Shown: positions 16,706 to 26,282, numbered from the stretch's first letter. The stretch: 64,000 nt of DNA from Kolteria novifilia (GCA_007748055.1 CP036279.1:620001-684000); one strand, 5' to 3'. The notes: generated by a model from the sequence alone, not told the origin. A program made the numbers and translations.

Positions 16706-19675
16706 TTGTCTCCTGACCACCCGGACGATTTTCAGACACTCTACCCGCCGCCAGGCGACGACGAGCAACCCGGCGTGCCGAACGTTCCGCCCCCTTCGGA
16801 GGCGACCGAGTCGGAAATCCCGCCCCCGCCAATCGCGGACGATGCCCCGACACTTGGGGCCGACGATCCAAATGACAAGACGTTCGTGGGCGTTCCCGAG
16901 AGTTCTGGCCTCGCCGACGCCGAGGCGCTGCGCACGAAACTGTTGGGACTGCGGCTCATCACCGAGGAGCAGTGGGACGAAGCGGTTCGCGCTTCGGGCG
17001 GTTCCAGCGACCAGCGGGCCATCGTCAATCGGTTTCAAGATCTGCCCGCCGAGTGGTACACGGGCAGCGACCTGAAGCTGTCGGCGCTGACCCCGTTCCA
17101 GATCCGTCAGATTCTCGCCGACAACGCCGAACTTCTGCGCTTGCAGCACTACGTCATCCTCGACCGGCTTGGTGCCGGGGGCATGGGGGAGGTCTTTCTC
17201 GCGCGGAATCTCAATCTTCCCCGCGTCGAAGCGGTCAAGACCCTGTTGCAGCACGACACCGCTCCCGGCGAGACCCACGTCAACAGCAAGCTCCTCGATC
17301 GTTTCGAGCGCGAAGCCCGCGTCCTCGCCCAGCTTAATCACCGCTACATCACGACGATTCATCACGCCGGGTGGGAGGGCGACACCGCTTTCATCGCGAT
17401 GGAGTACGTCAAGGGCCAGGACATGAAGGCGATCGTCGAACAGGCGAAAGCCGATGCCGACACGATCCCCGTCTGGTGGGCCGTCGAACGGATCGTCGCG
17501 GTCGCCGAGGCGCTGGGGCACGCCCATCAACATGGTGTGGTCCATCGCGACGTCAAGCCGAGCAATATCATGATCACCGACGACAACGAGCTCAAGGTCC
17601 TCGACATGGGGATCGCGCGGCTCGTCAGCTCGTCGGGCGGGGCTCAGACGACGCAGCAACTGACGCAGGATTCGGCGGGCCTGGGGACTCCCGAGGTCAT
17701 GCCTCCCGAGCAATGGGCCGATCCGACCAGCGTGACGGCGGCCTCGGACATCTACAGTCTCGGCTGCACGCTCTTTTACATGCTCACCGGACAGATGCCG
17801 TTCCTCGCCAACAACATCAATGAGTTGATGTTCTGTCATCTGAACGACGATCCGCCCAAGGCCTCAAGTTTTCGCAAGGACATTCCGCCGGGATTGGACG
17901 CCGTCCTCGCCAAGATGCTCGCCAAGGAGCCGAGCGATCGCTACGGCAACTGCGCCGAGCTGTTGGAAGACCTGTGGCCTTTCGCGCAGCAGCAGGGAGA
18001 GGAGAGCGTCGCCCCGATGCCGGTGGGACGACCGGGCAACTCCGCGCTCTTGGTCGGCACGGGGCTTATCGGGGCGTTTCTCTTGGTCCTCGGCCTCGTT
18101 GCCGGCGTTTGGTACTTGAAGCGGAGCCCGGCGCCACCGCCCAAGGTCGACTACGTGGCCGAGTCGCGGCAATGGCTCGACAGTCACTTCGCGAAACATC
18201 AAGCGATCTGGGGAGAGCGAGCCCAACTCGATGAGTTCGCATACGGCGATCCGCCGCGAGCGATCGCTTCGGTCGGTGACTTGGAGCAACTCGAGGACCG
18301 CGTCACCCTGGAAGCCTCGGCGCGGACCGAACGCGTCGACGAAGCGAACCGTTGGCTCCAGGACTACCAGCGGTCCCACGCGAAGATTTGGCCCAAGCTC
18401 GCGGCGCTGGAGGCTTTTGCCGCCTCGACGGTCCCGCAAGAGACGCTCGCGACGCCCGATGGTCTCAAGCGGCTGCGCGAGTCTGTGGAGGCGGAGACAA
18501 AGAAGCGCGACCCGGCGAGTATGCAGGCCCAGACAAGGGACCAGCGACTCGACGCCTTCCAGCGTGTCAACGCCGATGTCTGGCCCGACCTGAAGGGGGT
18601 CAAGTCATTTGTCGACTCGCGGCTTCCGAGCGGGGAGAAGGCGACGGAGAAGCAGTGGCAAGGGGCGCTGACCGAACTCGAGAAGCAGACTTGGCAGATG
18701 CGGGCCGACGACTGGTTGACCAGTTACGCCGCCAGCACGCCCAGCGTCTGGCCCTCGGAGCGGGACTTGCGCAAGTTCGTCGTCGAGTCGCTCGACAACG
18801 ATGTCACCGACAAGGCGGGACTCGACAAGTTGCAAGAACTTGTCCGCCAGCAAACCCGAAAACTGATCCAAGAACGGACAGACAAGACGCTCGCCCGCGT
18901 TCAACAAGAGTATCCCGAGCTGTGGCCGAACATGACCATCCTGAAACGAGCGATGGAAAGTCGGCTCCCGCTCCAGGAACTCCAAAGCGAAAGCGAGTTC
19001 AAGCGTTGGGAAGAGGAACTCGAGAAGCTAACCCGAGCGAGGGTCTTCGACGGCGTCCGTCTGAGGCCCGTCGGCGATGCCAAAAAGGACTACAACGCCA
19101 GGTTGTTCCTGGCCGCGTACAAGCTCTGGTTGCCGATCGGCGACGACGGCAAGAAGGATCAGTTGACGGTCGAGACGCTCGTCGATGGCGTGGACACACG
19201 CACGATCGCGGTCGGCAAGAAGGTCACCCTTCGCATCAAGCCGAAGATCTCGGGCTTCCTCACGATGCTGGTCTTCGAGAGCAGCGGCAAGCAGTTCCTG
19301 TTCGCCTGGAAGGAGCCACTGGAGAAGAGCAAGGGCGTCAATCTCTTCCGAACCACGGCGGAGTCGCCGGGAACGGATCGGTTTGTTCTCTTTGTGACCC
19401 CGACGAATCCGGAGGATGTCTTGCCCGCGGCCCCCGAGGGCATGACCCGGACAATCACGCAAAAAGGATTTCTGGGAGGATGGGTGGTCCCGCCCTTCCT
19501 GATGTCGCGGGAAGATCTAGCGAGGTTCGAGTCCGCGTTTCCCGATCCGGCGATCTATCAAAAGGTCGTGGAATCGCTGCGGAGCGGGGAGCCCTACCCG
19601 GCTCGCGATAGCCAGTCCGCGACCAAGGGTGCGTATCGGCAGTCAGTCGAGATTAACATGGTCGAGCAGCCTTGA
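16706..19675 (+). CDS. Transmembrane Ser/Thr protein kinase with novel extracytoplasmic repeats
   Basis: A 989-residue kinase. The preferred start is a TTG at 16706, 9 bases after a perfect AGGAGG. An acidic Pro-rich N terminus is followed by the kinase domain (about residues 150-430): glycine loop LGAGGMGEVFLA, lysine in VEAVKTLL, catalytic HRDVKPSNIM, DMG in place of DFG, and PEVMPPEQW in the APE position. One TM lies at about 446-471. The outer part has five repeats of about 60 residues, each with W/L...(V/I)WP....L..F (about 490, 550, 615, 670 and 729), then a beta-rich C-terminal domain that may resemble the DUF4384 region. It is followed 24 bp later by the DUF4384 gene, so the cluster is likely co-transcribed. 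Confidence 0.87.
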   Translation: MSPDHPDDFQTLYPPPGDDEQPGVPNVPPPSEATESEIPPPPIADDAPTLGADDPNDKTFVGVPESSGLADAEALRTKLLGLRLITEEQWDEAVRASGGSSDQRAIVNRFQDLPAEWYTGSDLKLSALTPFQIRQILADNAELLRLQHYVILDRLGAGGMGEVFLARNLNLPRVEAVKTLLQHDTAPGETHVNSKLLDRFEREARVLAQLNHRYITTIHHAGWEGDTAFIAMEYVKGQDMKAIVEQAKADADTIPVWWAVERIVAVAEALGHAHQHGVVHRDVKPSNIMITDDNELKVLDMGIARLVSSSGGAQTTQQLTQDSAGLGTPEVMPPEQWADPTSVTAASDIYSLGCTLFYMLTGQMPFLANNINELMFCHLNDDPPKASSFRKDIPPGLDAVLAKMLAKEPSDRYGNCAELLEDLWPFAQQQGEESVAPMPVGRPGNSALLVGTGLIGAFLLVLGLVAGVWYLKRSPAPPPKVDYVAESRQWLDSHFAKHQAIWGERAQLDEFAYGDPPRAIASVGDLEQLEDRVTLEASARTERVDEANRWLQDYQRSHAKIWPKLAALEAFAASTVPQETLATPDGLKRLRESVEAETKKRDPASMQAQTRDQRLDAFQRVNADVWPDLKGVKSFVDSRLPSGEKATEKQWQGALTELEKQTWQMRADDWLTSYAASTPSVWPSERDLRKFVVESLDNDVTDKAGLDKLQELVRQQTRKLIQERTDKTLARVQQEYPELWPNMTILKRAMESRLPLQELQSESEFKRWEEELEKLTRARVFDGVRLRPVGDAKKDYNARLFLAAYKLWLPIGDDGKKDQLTVETLVDGVDTRTIAVGKKVTLRIKPKISGFLTMLVFESSGKQFLFAWKEPLEKSKGVNLFRTTAESPGTDRFVLFVTPTNPEDVLPAAPEGMTRTITQKGFLGGWVVPPFLMSREDLARFESAFPDPAIYQKVVESLRSGEPYPARDSQSATKGAYRQSVEINMVEQP

Positions 19676-19699
19676 GTGGCTGTCGAGCGAGGAGTCATC

Positions 19700-20497
19700 A
19701 TGAAACGGTTCGCCATCACCACGTTGGTCGCTCTCGGAGCGATCTGTTTGAGCGGTCTCGAGTCGCACGCCGACGAGAGTACCCCGAAGTTCACCACTCG
19801 CGGCATCATCCGTGCCGGCGTCGACAAGTCAGGCCGGGTTCACGGCGATCTCGCCAAGCTGACCGGACTCAAGAATGCCACGTCGCTGAACTACAAGATT
19901 CTCTTGATGAACCGCGATGGCACCGAGAAGGTGGTCAACGAGAAGGACCACACCTTCACGCTCGCCGAGCAATTCCGCTTGATCATCGAAGCCGACAGTG
20001 ACCTCTACGTCTATGTCTTCCACGAAGGCCCGGACGGAATCCGCACCGTCTTGCTGCCCGACGCCGCCGATGAGGGACGTGTGCCGATGGTCAAGAAGGG
20101 AAGCCAGAAGGTCATCCCCGACGATGGTACCTACTTCGAAGTCGTTCCTCCGCCGGGCACCGAGAAGCTGCTTGTCTACGCGACGCCGGAGCCGCGTCCG
20201 GAGCTAACCCCGGAAGAGGCTTTCGAGGATGCCGACGGCACCAAGGAAGAGAAGAAGCTCAAGACGACCCAAGACAAGGTCTTCGAGTCGGCTTCGAGCA
20301 AGCAGGCCAAGGAGGCCAAGACGGGTAACGTCGAGGAACTCGCCGAGAACCTCGACGAGATGCCCGAGTTCCGCCTTCGCGGTCTGCGGTGGACGCCCGA
20401 AGAGTCCTCCGACGAGGGCAAGACGGTCCTGGTCGGTAGCTTCGACGAGAACAAGAAGCCCGACCTCTTCGTCGAGATCCCGCTCAACAGCAAGTAA
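19700..20497 (+). CDS. Secreted DUF4384-domain protein
   Basis: A 265-residue protein with a signal peptide (MKRFAITTLVALGAICLSGLE) and a GCGAGGAG ribosome site. Residues about 70-170 fit DUF4384: FTLAEQFRLIIEADSDLYVY, LLPDAADEGRVPMVKKGS, then an IPDDGTYFEVVPPPGTEKLL segment and VYATPEP. The rest is a Glu/Lys-rich, probably helical tail with a final strand region. DUF4384 domains are often fused to or encoded next to kinases and caspase-like proteins; the molecular role is unknown. Here it lies between both partners. Confidence 0.78.
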   Translation: MKRFAITTLVALGAICLSGLESHADESTPKFTTRGIIRAGVDKSGRVHGDLAKLTGLKNATSLNYKILLMNRDGTEKVVNEKDHTFTLAEQFRLIIEADSDLYVYVFHEGPDGIRTVLLPDAADEGRVPMVKKGSQKVIPDDGTYFEVVPPPGTEKLLVYATPEPRPELTPEEAFEDADGTKEEKKLKTTQDKVFESASSKQAKEAKTGNVEELAENLDEMPEFRLRGLRWTPEESSDEGKTVLVGSFDENKKPDLFVEIPLNSK

Positions 20498-20515
20498 GGA
20501 TCGTCGACCTACCAA

Positions 20516-20585
20516 GTGGCCCCGCGAGCCTTGTTCGTGGGGCCACGTTCATCTCCGGTGAGCCCGCGTTCGGCGGGCTTTCCCA
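20516..20585 (+). terminator. Two consecutive hairpins after the DUF4384 gene
   Basis: The first stem pairs GTGGCCCC (20516-20523) with GGGGCCAC (20539-20546). The second pairs AGCCCGC (20561-20567) with GCGGGCT (20573-20579), followed by only a short T run. Together they could end or attenuate transcription before the caspase gene. Confidence 0.5.
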
Positions 20586-20617
20586 CTTCCAGGCCTCGCG
20601 AGATCGTGCCCTCCGAC

Positions 20618-20645
20618 TTGGCGACGGGCCGAGGCCTCCTATGCT
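20618..20645 (+). promoter_or_regulatory. Candidate promoter for the caspase gene
   Basis: TTGGCG (20618-20623) and TATGCT (20640-20645) are separated by 16 bp. They lie in the 312-bp gap before the caspase gene, which has no ORF of its own. If real, the caspase gene can be expressed apart from the kinase. Confidence 0.35.
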
Positions 20646-20809
20646 GGCGGAAGATGTCGACCCTTCCTCTTCAAGGCTCGCGATGAGCGAGGAGGGGGTG
20701 GGTCGGGAACTCCCGCGGTCCAGAACCGGCCGACAAGTCTTCATGGCCACGTTCATCTAGCAAGCGATCGCGGCGCTCCGCCGCGAACGAGGAAACGGAA
20801 AGCGACACC

Positions 20810-23800
20810 ATGTGCCCTCGGAAGATCCACTCCATCACCATGACGCTCGTGGCCCTGTTCGTCGCGAGCGCTCCCCTTGAGAGCCGGGCGGAAGGGCCTG
20901 TCTCCGTTCCTCGGCCCGAGCTGCAACCGACGCTCGACGAGTTCACCGAGGAGGTGCCGCGCGAGGAAGCGATCAGCTTCGCCGCCCTGGTGATCTCCTC
21001 CCGCCGCGATCAACCGCGACTGGTCCTCAACACCGGTGGCCCGACCAACACGGTGCGAAGTATCGTCTTCAGCGAGGACCCCAGCCGCTTCTACTCCGGA
21101 GGGCTCGACAAGCGGGTTCAGTCGTGGGGCGTTCGCGGCGCCGGGCGCGGGCTGAGGCGAAGCCAAGTCAATCAAGCGTTGCTCGTTCAGAACTTGCGGT
21201 GGGAGATCGCTCGGGGCCTGCGCGGCTCGATCTACACTCTGGCCGCCTCGCCCTCGAACCGCTCGCTGGCGATCGCCGGCTACGGGGCTCGCAATGCGAC
21301 CGGCAACATCGTCGTCTACGATACCGCGACCGCTCAAGTCACCAACGCCCTGCTGGGGCACATGCAGACAGTCGTCTCGCTCGACTATTCGCCCAACGGC
21401 AAGAAGCTGGTCTCGGTCAGCGTCGACGGCGACGTTCGCGTCTGGTCCGGCCCCGAGTGGAACTCGCGACAACTCCGCGCCCCCGGTGGAGCGCCCGCGT
21501 CGCCCCAGCCCGCGATCTTCCTGACCGACGATCTTGTCGCGGTCGCCAGTCGAGACGCCAACCAGCCGCGCGCTTGGCGGGTCGCTCTCTACGATTTGAC
21601 CGAGGAGAACCCCGAACCGAAGCGTCTCGAGGGCGTTCACGCCGGAGCCATCTCGACGTTGGCTCGCGATCGCGATGGTAGGCGGTGGGCCTCGGCGGAC
21701 ATCGCCGGGAACGTCTTTCTCTGGAGCGGTTTTGGTCCCGACGCCAAGCGTACGCTGCTTCGCAAGGGACGCGTCGCCCTCGATCTCGACTTCGGCCCCG
21801 ACAATCTCCTCTTCGCGGCGACGGCGCTCTATCGCTATCCGGACGGGACGATGCAATCGGCGCTCGAGATGTGGGACGCGGCGACCGGGCAGGAGCGCGA
21901 TGTCGTCGCGACCTCCGACACGGACAACAACTTCGCGTGTGCCGTCAGCCCCGATGGCAGCCGCGTCGTCACCTGGGACGGCGACACCAACCGGCTCATG
22001 GTCTTCCTGCTGAAGGAGCGAAACGGGGCCTTCAAGGCCAAGCCGCTCAGCGCCGCCCAGCCCCTCTACCTTCGTGGCCAGGGTCGCAAGATCTTCAAGG
22101 TCGCGTTCGCCGATCGGGACGAAGGCTACGTCATCGGCTTCGGCACGACCGTCAGCGATCCGGCCAATCCGACCTTCAACGACTTTGGACCGGTGGAGCA
22201 GTCGTTCAATCTCTCCGATCCTTCGCTCCGCCCCCTGCAAGAGGCTGACCAATGGTTGTCACCCGAGGCGGAGGGATGGGGCGTCAAACGTCTCGAGGGG
22301 GGGCTTCGCTTGCAATTGACCCAGGGCGGTCAGGACGCCGGCGTGATCAATCTCGATCCGGTCTGGCAGGGCAAAGCCCGCTCCTACTGCTTCCTCAAGG
22401 ATCCCGAGGGCCAGCCCGACTACTTCGCCGTCGGGACCAGCACGCAGCAAGGGGTTTTCATCTATAAGCTCGCCAACGAGGGCGAGTGCGAACTCCTGCG
22501 GTACTATCGCGACCACGCCGGCTTCGTCAGCTCGCTGTCGGTCTCGAAGGACGGCAAGTACCTCGCGTCGGGCTCGGTCGATGAGACGATCAAGATCTGG
22601 AGCCTCGAGGGGCTTCGCGCTCCGGTCGGAACCTTCCCCAAGAGCGTCGCGTGGGGCGCGGACTTCGAATTGAAGGATGGCAAGGTGGTGCTGACCAAGA
22701 GCCTCGAGTCGGGCGCCGCTTGGCGCAAGGGGCTCCGCGTTGGCGACGCAATCGTTGCCGCCGAGGTCAATCGCGGCGAGGGACCCGTCAAGTTCGAGAA
22801 CCCCGAGGAGATCTATCAAGCGATCGTCGACACGCCGATCACCCAGACGATCGTCTTGACGGTCGATCGGCGCGGCAAGCGGCTCAACGAACGGATCCTG
22901 CTCGTCCCCGCGTGGGAACCTCTCTGCACCCTCTTTTCCGCCGCGAGCGGGGAGTGGGCGCTCTGGTCGCCGAAGGGTTACTACGACTCGTCGGTCAATG
23001 GCGATGAACTCTTCGGGTGGCAGATGAACCGCGGCAACACGCGTAAGCCGAACTTCTACCGCGCCGACGACTTCCGCGACCAACTCGAACGACCGGAGGT
23101 GATGAAGCGACTTCTATCCTCGGGCAGCTTGCCGGCGGCGCTACGGCTCGCGGGCAACGCGGTGCCGGGCGATCTCAACGGGGTCCTTCCCAACGCCGTC
23201 TCCGACGCCCCAGTGGTGACGATTCTCTCGCCGACCGATGCCGAGCAAGTCGGCGGCGACGCGATCGACATCGTCGCTCGCATCGACTATCCCAACCGCC
23301 AGGCAGCCGAGGCGATGCAAGGCGTGGCGTATGTCAACGGTTCGCCCGCCCAACCGGTCGAGACGACTGGCGAGGGACGCGAGCGCATCTACCGCTGGCG
23401 GATCAGCGCGGCCGACTTCTACAACCGGGCCCGGGTCGTCGCCGAAGCGCCGGCGCCGGAGCGGACGCTCAACTACGACGATGTCTTCTTCCGGCTCCGC
23501 GAGTTGCCCGACGAGAAGCGTCAGCCGCCGAAGCTCTACATCCTGGCGTTGGCCGCCTCGGACTATCAGCACGTCCAACCGCTCGCGTTCCCGGTCGCCG
23601 ACGCGGAGGCGATCGTGAAGAGCCTCAGCGAGAAGTCGGGGGCCTACTATGAGCTTGGCCGCGTGATCGAGTTGCACGACGCCGCCATCTCGAAGAAGAA
23701 CCTCGCCAACGTCGTCCAGGAACTCCGCTCGGATATGAAGGGGGCGAGACCCGACGATCTGCTCGTCGTCTTTCTCGCGGGCCACGGGTTGGCGGTCGAC

Positions 23801-24274
23801 GGCCAGTACTATTTCGTCACGACCGACGCGAAGGTGCAGGACCTCGAGGATGTGTCGATCTCGTGGGACTTGCTGAAGCAGGTCGCGTCGTTGCCGTGCC
23901 GAAAGCTCTTCATGCTCGACACCTGTCACTCGGGAAATGCCGTCTCGTTGGCGACGGAGGGATCGAAACACCTGAAGGCGGCGATCCGTCCGCTGAAGCA
24001 GGATGAGATGCTTGTGCTTTCCGCGACCGACACGAACCAGGAGGCGATCGAGTTCGAGGACCTCGGGCACGGTCTTTTCACGAAGACCATTCTCGACGGC
24101 TTCGAGGGACAGGCAGACCAATCGGACGACGGCAGCGTCTTCCTGCGGGAGCTGGTTCGCTTCGTCGAGTCGGAAGTCCCTCGCCGGACGCGAAATGTCC
24201 GCGAGCAAACGCCACGCAGTACGCCCTCGGAGCTGATCGACGTCATCGCCGTCCCGCTGGTCCGGCTCCGCTAG
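20810..24274 (+). CDS. WD40-repeat caspase-family (C14) protease
   Basis: A 1154-residue exported protein with a signal peptide (MTLVALFVASAPLESRAEG). The N-terminal half is a WD40 propeller with units such as YSPNGKKLVSVSVDGDVRVW and VSKDGKYLASGSVDETIKIW. Next is a PDZ-like segment (SGAAWRKGLRVGDAIVAAEV) and a conserved linker (LWSPKGYYDSSVNGDELFGW). The C-terminal domain is caspase-like: the catalytic histidine is in VVFLAGHGLAVDG and the cysteine in LFMLDTCHSGNA, both intact. Such proteins usually cut after basic residues or act in signalling. It follows the kinase and DUF4384 genes on the same strand. The stop codon TAG is the start of a dispersed repeat. Confidence 0.87.
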   Translation: MCPRKIHSITMTLVALFVASAPLESRAEGPVSVPRPELQPTLDEFTEEVPREEAISFAALVISSRRDQPRLVLNTGGPTNTVRSIVFSEDPSRFYSGGLDKRVQSWGVRGAGRGLRRSQVNQALLVQNLRWEIARGLRGSIYTLAASPSNRSLAIAGYGARNATGNIVVYDTATAQVTNALLGHMQTVVSLDYSPNGKKLVSVSVDGDVRVWSGPEWNSRQLRAPGGAPASPQPAIFLTDDLVAVASRDANQPRAWRVALYDLTEENPEPKRLEGVHAGAISTLARDRDGRRWASADIAGNVFLWSGFGPDAKRTLLRKGRVALDLDFGPDNLLFAATALYRYPDGTMQSALEMWDAATGQERDVVATSDTDNNFACAVSPDGSRVVTWDGDTNRLMVFLLKERNGAFKAKPLSAAQPLYLRGQGRKIFKVAFADRDEGYVIGFGTTVSDPANPTFNDFGPVEQSFNLSDPSLRPLQEADQWLSPEAEGWGVKRLEGGLRLQLTQGGQDAGVINLDPVWQGKARSYCFLKDPEGQPDYFAVGTSTQQGVFIYKLANEGECELLRYYRDHAGFVSSLSVSKDGKYLASGSVDETIKIWSLEGLRAPVGTFPKSVAWGADFELKDGKVVLTKSLESGAAWRKGLRVGDAIVAAEVNRGEGPVKFENPEEIYQAIVDTPITQTIVLTVDRRGKRLNERILLVPAWEPLCTLFSAASGEWALWSPKGYYDSSVNGDELFGWQMNRGNTRKPNFYRADDFRDQLERPEVMKRLLSSGSLPAALRLAGNAVPGDLNGVLPNAVSDAPVVTILSPTDAEQVGGDAIDIVARIDYPNRQAAEAMQGVAYVNGSPAQPVETTGEGRERIYRWRISAADFYNRARVVAEAPAPERTLNYDDVFFRLRELPDEKRQPPKLYILALAASDYQHVQPLAFPVADAEAIVKSLSEKSGAYYELGRVIELHDAAISKKNLANVVQELRSDMKGARPDDLLVVFLAGHGLAVDGQYYFVTTDAKVQDLEDVSISWDLLKQVASLPCRKLFMLDTCHSGNAVSLATEGSKHLKAAIRPLKQDEMLVLSATDTNQEAIEFEDLGHGLFTKTILDGFEGQADQSDDGSVFLRELVRFVESEVPRRTRNVREQTPRSTPSELIDVIAVPLVRLR

Positions 24275-24300
24275 CAGCCCGTTGATCTATTCGCGCTCCG
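24271..24300 (+). repeat. Dispersed repeat R2, truncated copy
   Basis: CTAGCAGCCCGTTGATCTAT plus a few bases match the left end of R2, also seen at 41636-41695 (reverse), 56741-56790 and, in part, 35712-35766 and 57046-57105. The TAG inside it is the stop of the caspase gene. Confidence 0.65.
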
Positions 24301-24356
24301 GCCGATGGAACTCGACGCGGGGTCTCTTGCGTGCTTGGCTTTTCAAGATTGGTGCG

Positions 24357-24554
24357 TCAACGCTGCGAATGCGTGCGGTAGCAGGCCTTGCCCAGGCCGG
24401 TGACGATGAAGCCGACACCGATGATGATCCAGGCGAACTGCTGATTGTTAGGAAGGAAGAACAACAATAAGATCGCGAGGGCCGTGATGAACAGCCCGCC
24501 CCAAAGCATTAACTTGCAGGCTGGGGTCGGACCACTCGGTTTGAGCTCGGACAT
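24357..24554 (-). CDS. Small two-TM membrane protein
   Basis: A 65-residue ORF with an AAAGGA ribosome site. It has two hydrophobic helices, LMLWGGLFITALAILLLFFL and FAWIIIGVGFIVTGLGKACY, joined by a short polar turn (PNNQQ). The hydrophobic pattern and start site support a real gene. Function unknown. It precedes the phosphodiesterase 3' end on the same strand. Confidence 0.55.
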   Translation of the reverse strand: MSELKPSGPTPACKLMLWGGLFITALAILLLFFLPNNQQFAWIIIGVGFIVTGLGKACYRTHSQR

Positions 24555-24602
24555 CGAGCAACATCCTTTCTTTGCTCCGCCACGTACGCTGGCGGCTGGC
24601 GA

Positions 24603-26282
24603 TCAGAGCCCGTCTTCGTAACCGAGATCCTTCAGACGCTGCATGACCAGCTTCTGATCCTCCTCGCTCAACTCCACCGCCGCCGTCTCCTCCTCGGCCG
24701 TCTCGTCGACGGCGAGCATCTCGGGGTAGTCCCACGCATCGTCGTCGAAGGCCTCCTCGAGAACACGCCCATCCATGTCGCTGGGGATCGGAAGGCCGAT
24801 CAGGTGCAGGAGCGTCGGGGCCAAATCGAGCAGCTTGGCATCGTCCAGCCAGAGGCCATGTTGAAAGGCCTTGCCCATGCCAAAGAAGATGCCATCGACG
24901 CGATGGTGCCCCGTCATCTCCGAGTAGGTCTCCACGAACTTGTTGGAGACGAAGTCCTGGTAGCCGAAGACCTGATAGCGCCAGTCGGTGGGGGTGCAGA
25001 CGATGTCGGGGCCGTACTTGGCGTAGAGCCCTTCGTAGATCTCCTCGCCCTTCTGGACCTTGCTGAAGAGTGGCTCACCCGTCTCGGGCAGCTTTTCCGC
25101 CTGGAGCTTCTCGATGATCTCGGTGCGAACCTTCTCGTACTCCTCGCCCGGCTCGACGGCTCCGTCCGGCTCGCGGCCCTTCACGTTGAGGTAGAGCATC
25201 CCGAGGATGTTCCCCATCGCGTAAGCCTTCGTGTTCGACCAGTCGGCACGGCGAATGTTCATGAACCCGCGGTTCATCCAGGTCTCGCGGGCTTCGAGCG
25301 AGACGCGGTCGCGAAGTTCTCCCAAGCCGAGCCAGCGAATGACGCGGAAGAAGTTCTTCGGGGTGACGCCCCAGCGGTGCATCATCGCCTTGGCCTGCGT
25401 CCACCAGTCCTTGCTCCAGGTGACATAGCCTCGCTGCAGGAGCCACATGTTCATGTAGATGATGTGTTCGATCCCGCCGAAGCCGTGGTCACTCATGATG
25501 AGTAGCGTCGTTTCCTCGTCGAGCGAGTCGACGATCGGGGCGAGGAACTCCTGGTCGATCCGCTGGTAGATCGCCTCGATCTGGGGCATGTGCTCGGCGG
25601 CTTCCTCCGGATCGTGCGCCGAGTGCGTCGGATCGAGGAGGTGCCAGAGTTCGTGCTGCATCGAGTCGGTGACCATCAGGTGTCCGAAGAAAACATCCCA
25701 CGGTTCCTTCTGGAGCAGGTACTGGGCCGACTTCATGTGGTAGGTGAGGACGCGATGGAACTCTTCGAGGATCTTGCCGGCGTTGCCCTTGCGATAGACC
25801 GCCCGGCTACCGAGGACGTAGGGGCCGCCGACCTCTTTCTCGATCTCGGGGATGATGCCGCTCGGCGTTCCGAAATCCTCGACCCCGTCGGGCGTCAGTA
25901 GTCCGCTGACCGCGACGCCGTTGACGTCGGGCGTCGGATAGAGCAGCGGCAGGTTGTAGAGGCAGACGCGTTTGCCCGAGGCCCCGGCGTAGTCCCAGAA
26001 CTTCTTGCCGCGAATCGACGTGAAGTTAACGGGGACTTTCGAGTAGGAGTCGGGGCGGCGGTAGAGAAACTCGAAGACCCCGTGCTTGCCCGGCTGCTTG
26101 CCGGTATAGAAGGAACTCCAGGCGGCGGGCGTGATCGGCGGCGTGACGCTCGCCAACGGTCCGGCCACGCCTTCGTTCATGATCTTCGCGAGGGTCGGGA
26201 GTTTGCCTTGGTCGATGAGCGGCTTGAGGATGGTGAAGGTCGCTCCATCCATTCCGACAACGATGACGCGTGGCTTTGACAT
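24603..26282 (-). CDS. Alkaline phosphatase superfamily phosphodiesterase
   Basis: A 559-residue enzyme of the type I phosphodiesterase/nucleotide pyrophosphatase group. The N terminus holds the metal ligand and nucleophile (VIVVGMDGATF), and further ligands appear in HLMVTDSMQHELWH and LLIMSDHGFGG. The ATG at 26282 has GGAAGG directly upstream. The acidic C-terminal tail (DETAEEETAAVELSEEDQ) ends in a short helix with RLKDLGYEDGL. There is no signal peptide, so it probably acts in the cytosol. The GH3 gene lies 42 bp upstream on the same strand, suggesting one operon. The substrate is unknown. Confidence 0.8.
   Translation of the reverse strand: MSKPRVIVVGMDGATFTILKPLIDQGKLPTLAKIMNEGVAGPLASVTPPITPAAWSSFYTGKQPGKHGVFEFLYRRPDSYSKVPVNFTSIRGKKFWDYAGASGKRVCLYNLPLLYPTPDVNGVAVSGLLTPDGVEDFGTPSGIIPEIEKEVGGPYVLGSRAVYRKGNAGKILEEFHRVLTYHMKSAQYLLQKEPWDVFFGHLMVTDSMQHELWHLLDPTHSAHDPEEAAEHMPQIEAIYQRIDQEFLAPIVDSLDEETTLLIMSDHGFGGIEHIIYMNMWLLQRGYVTWSKDWWTQAKAMMHRWGVTPKNFFRVIRWLGLGELRDRVSLEARETWMNRGFMNIRRADWSNTKAYAMGNILGMLYLNVKGREPDGAVEPGEEYEKVRTEIIEKLQAEKLPETGEPLFSKVQKGEEIYEGLYAKYGPDIVCTPTDWRYQVFGYQDFVSNKFVETYSEMTGHHRVDGIFFGMGKAFQHGLWLDDAKLLDLAPTLLHLIGLPIPSDMDGRVLEEAFDDDAWDYPEMLAVDETAEEETAAVELSEEDQKLVMQRLKDLGYEDGL

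Noticed and set aside
20753-22252. 499-residue minus-strand ORF
   Set aside because: It is antisense to the WD40-caspase gene, follows its codon periodicity and is Arg/Asp/Gly-rich without recognisable motifs. Other long shadows, e.g. 4468-5340 (+), 6134-7693 (-), 12127-13746 (-), 14566-16116 (+), 16664-17839 (-), 18352-19611 (+) and 23141-24208 (-), were rejected likewise.
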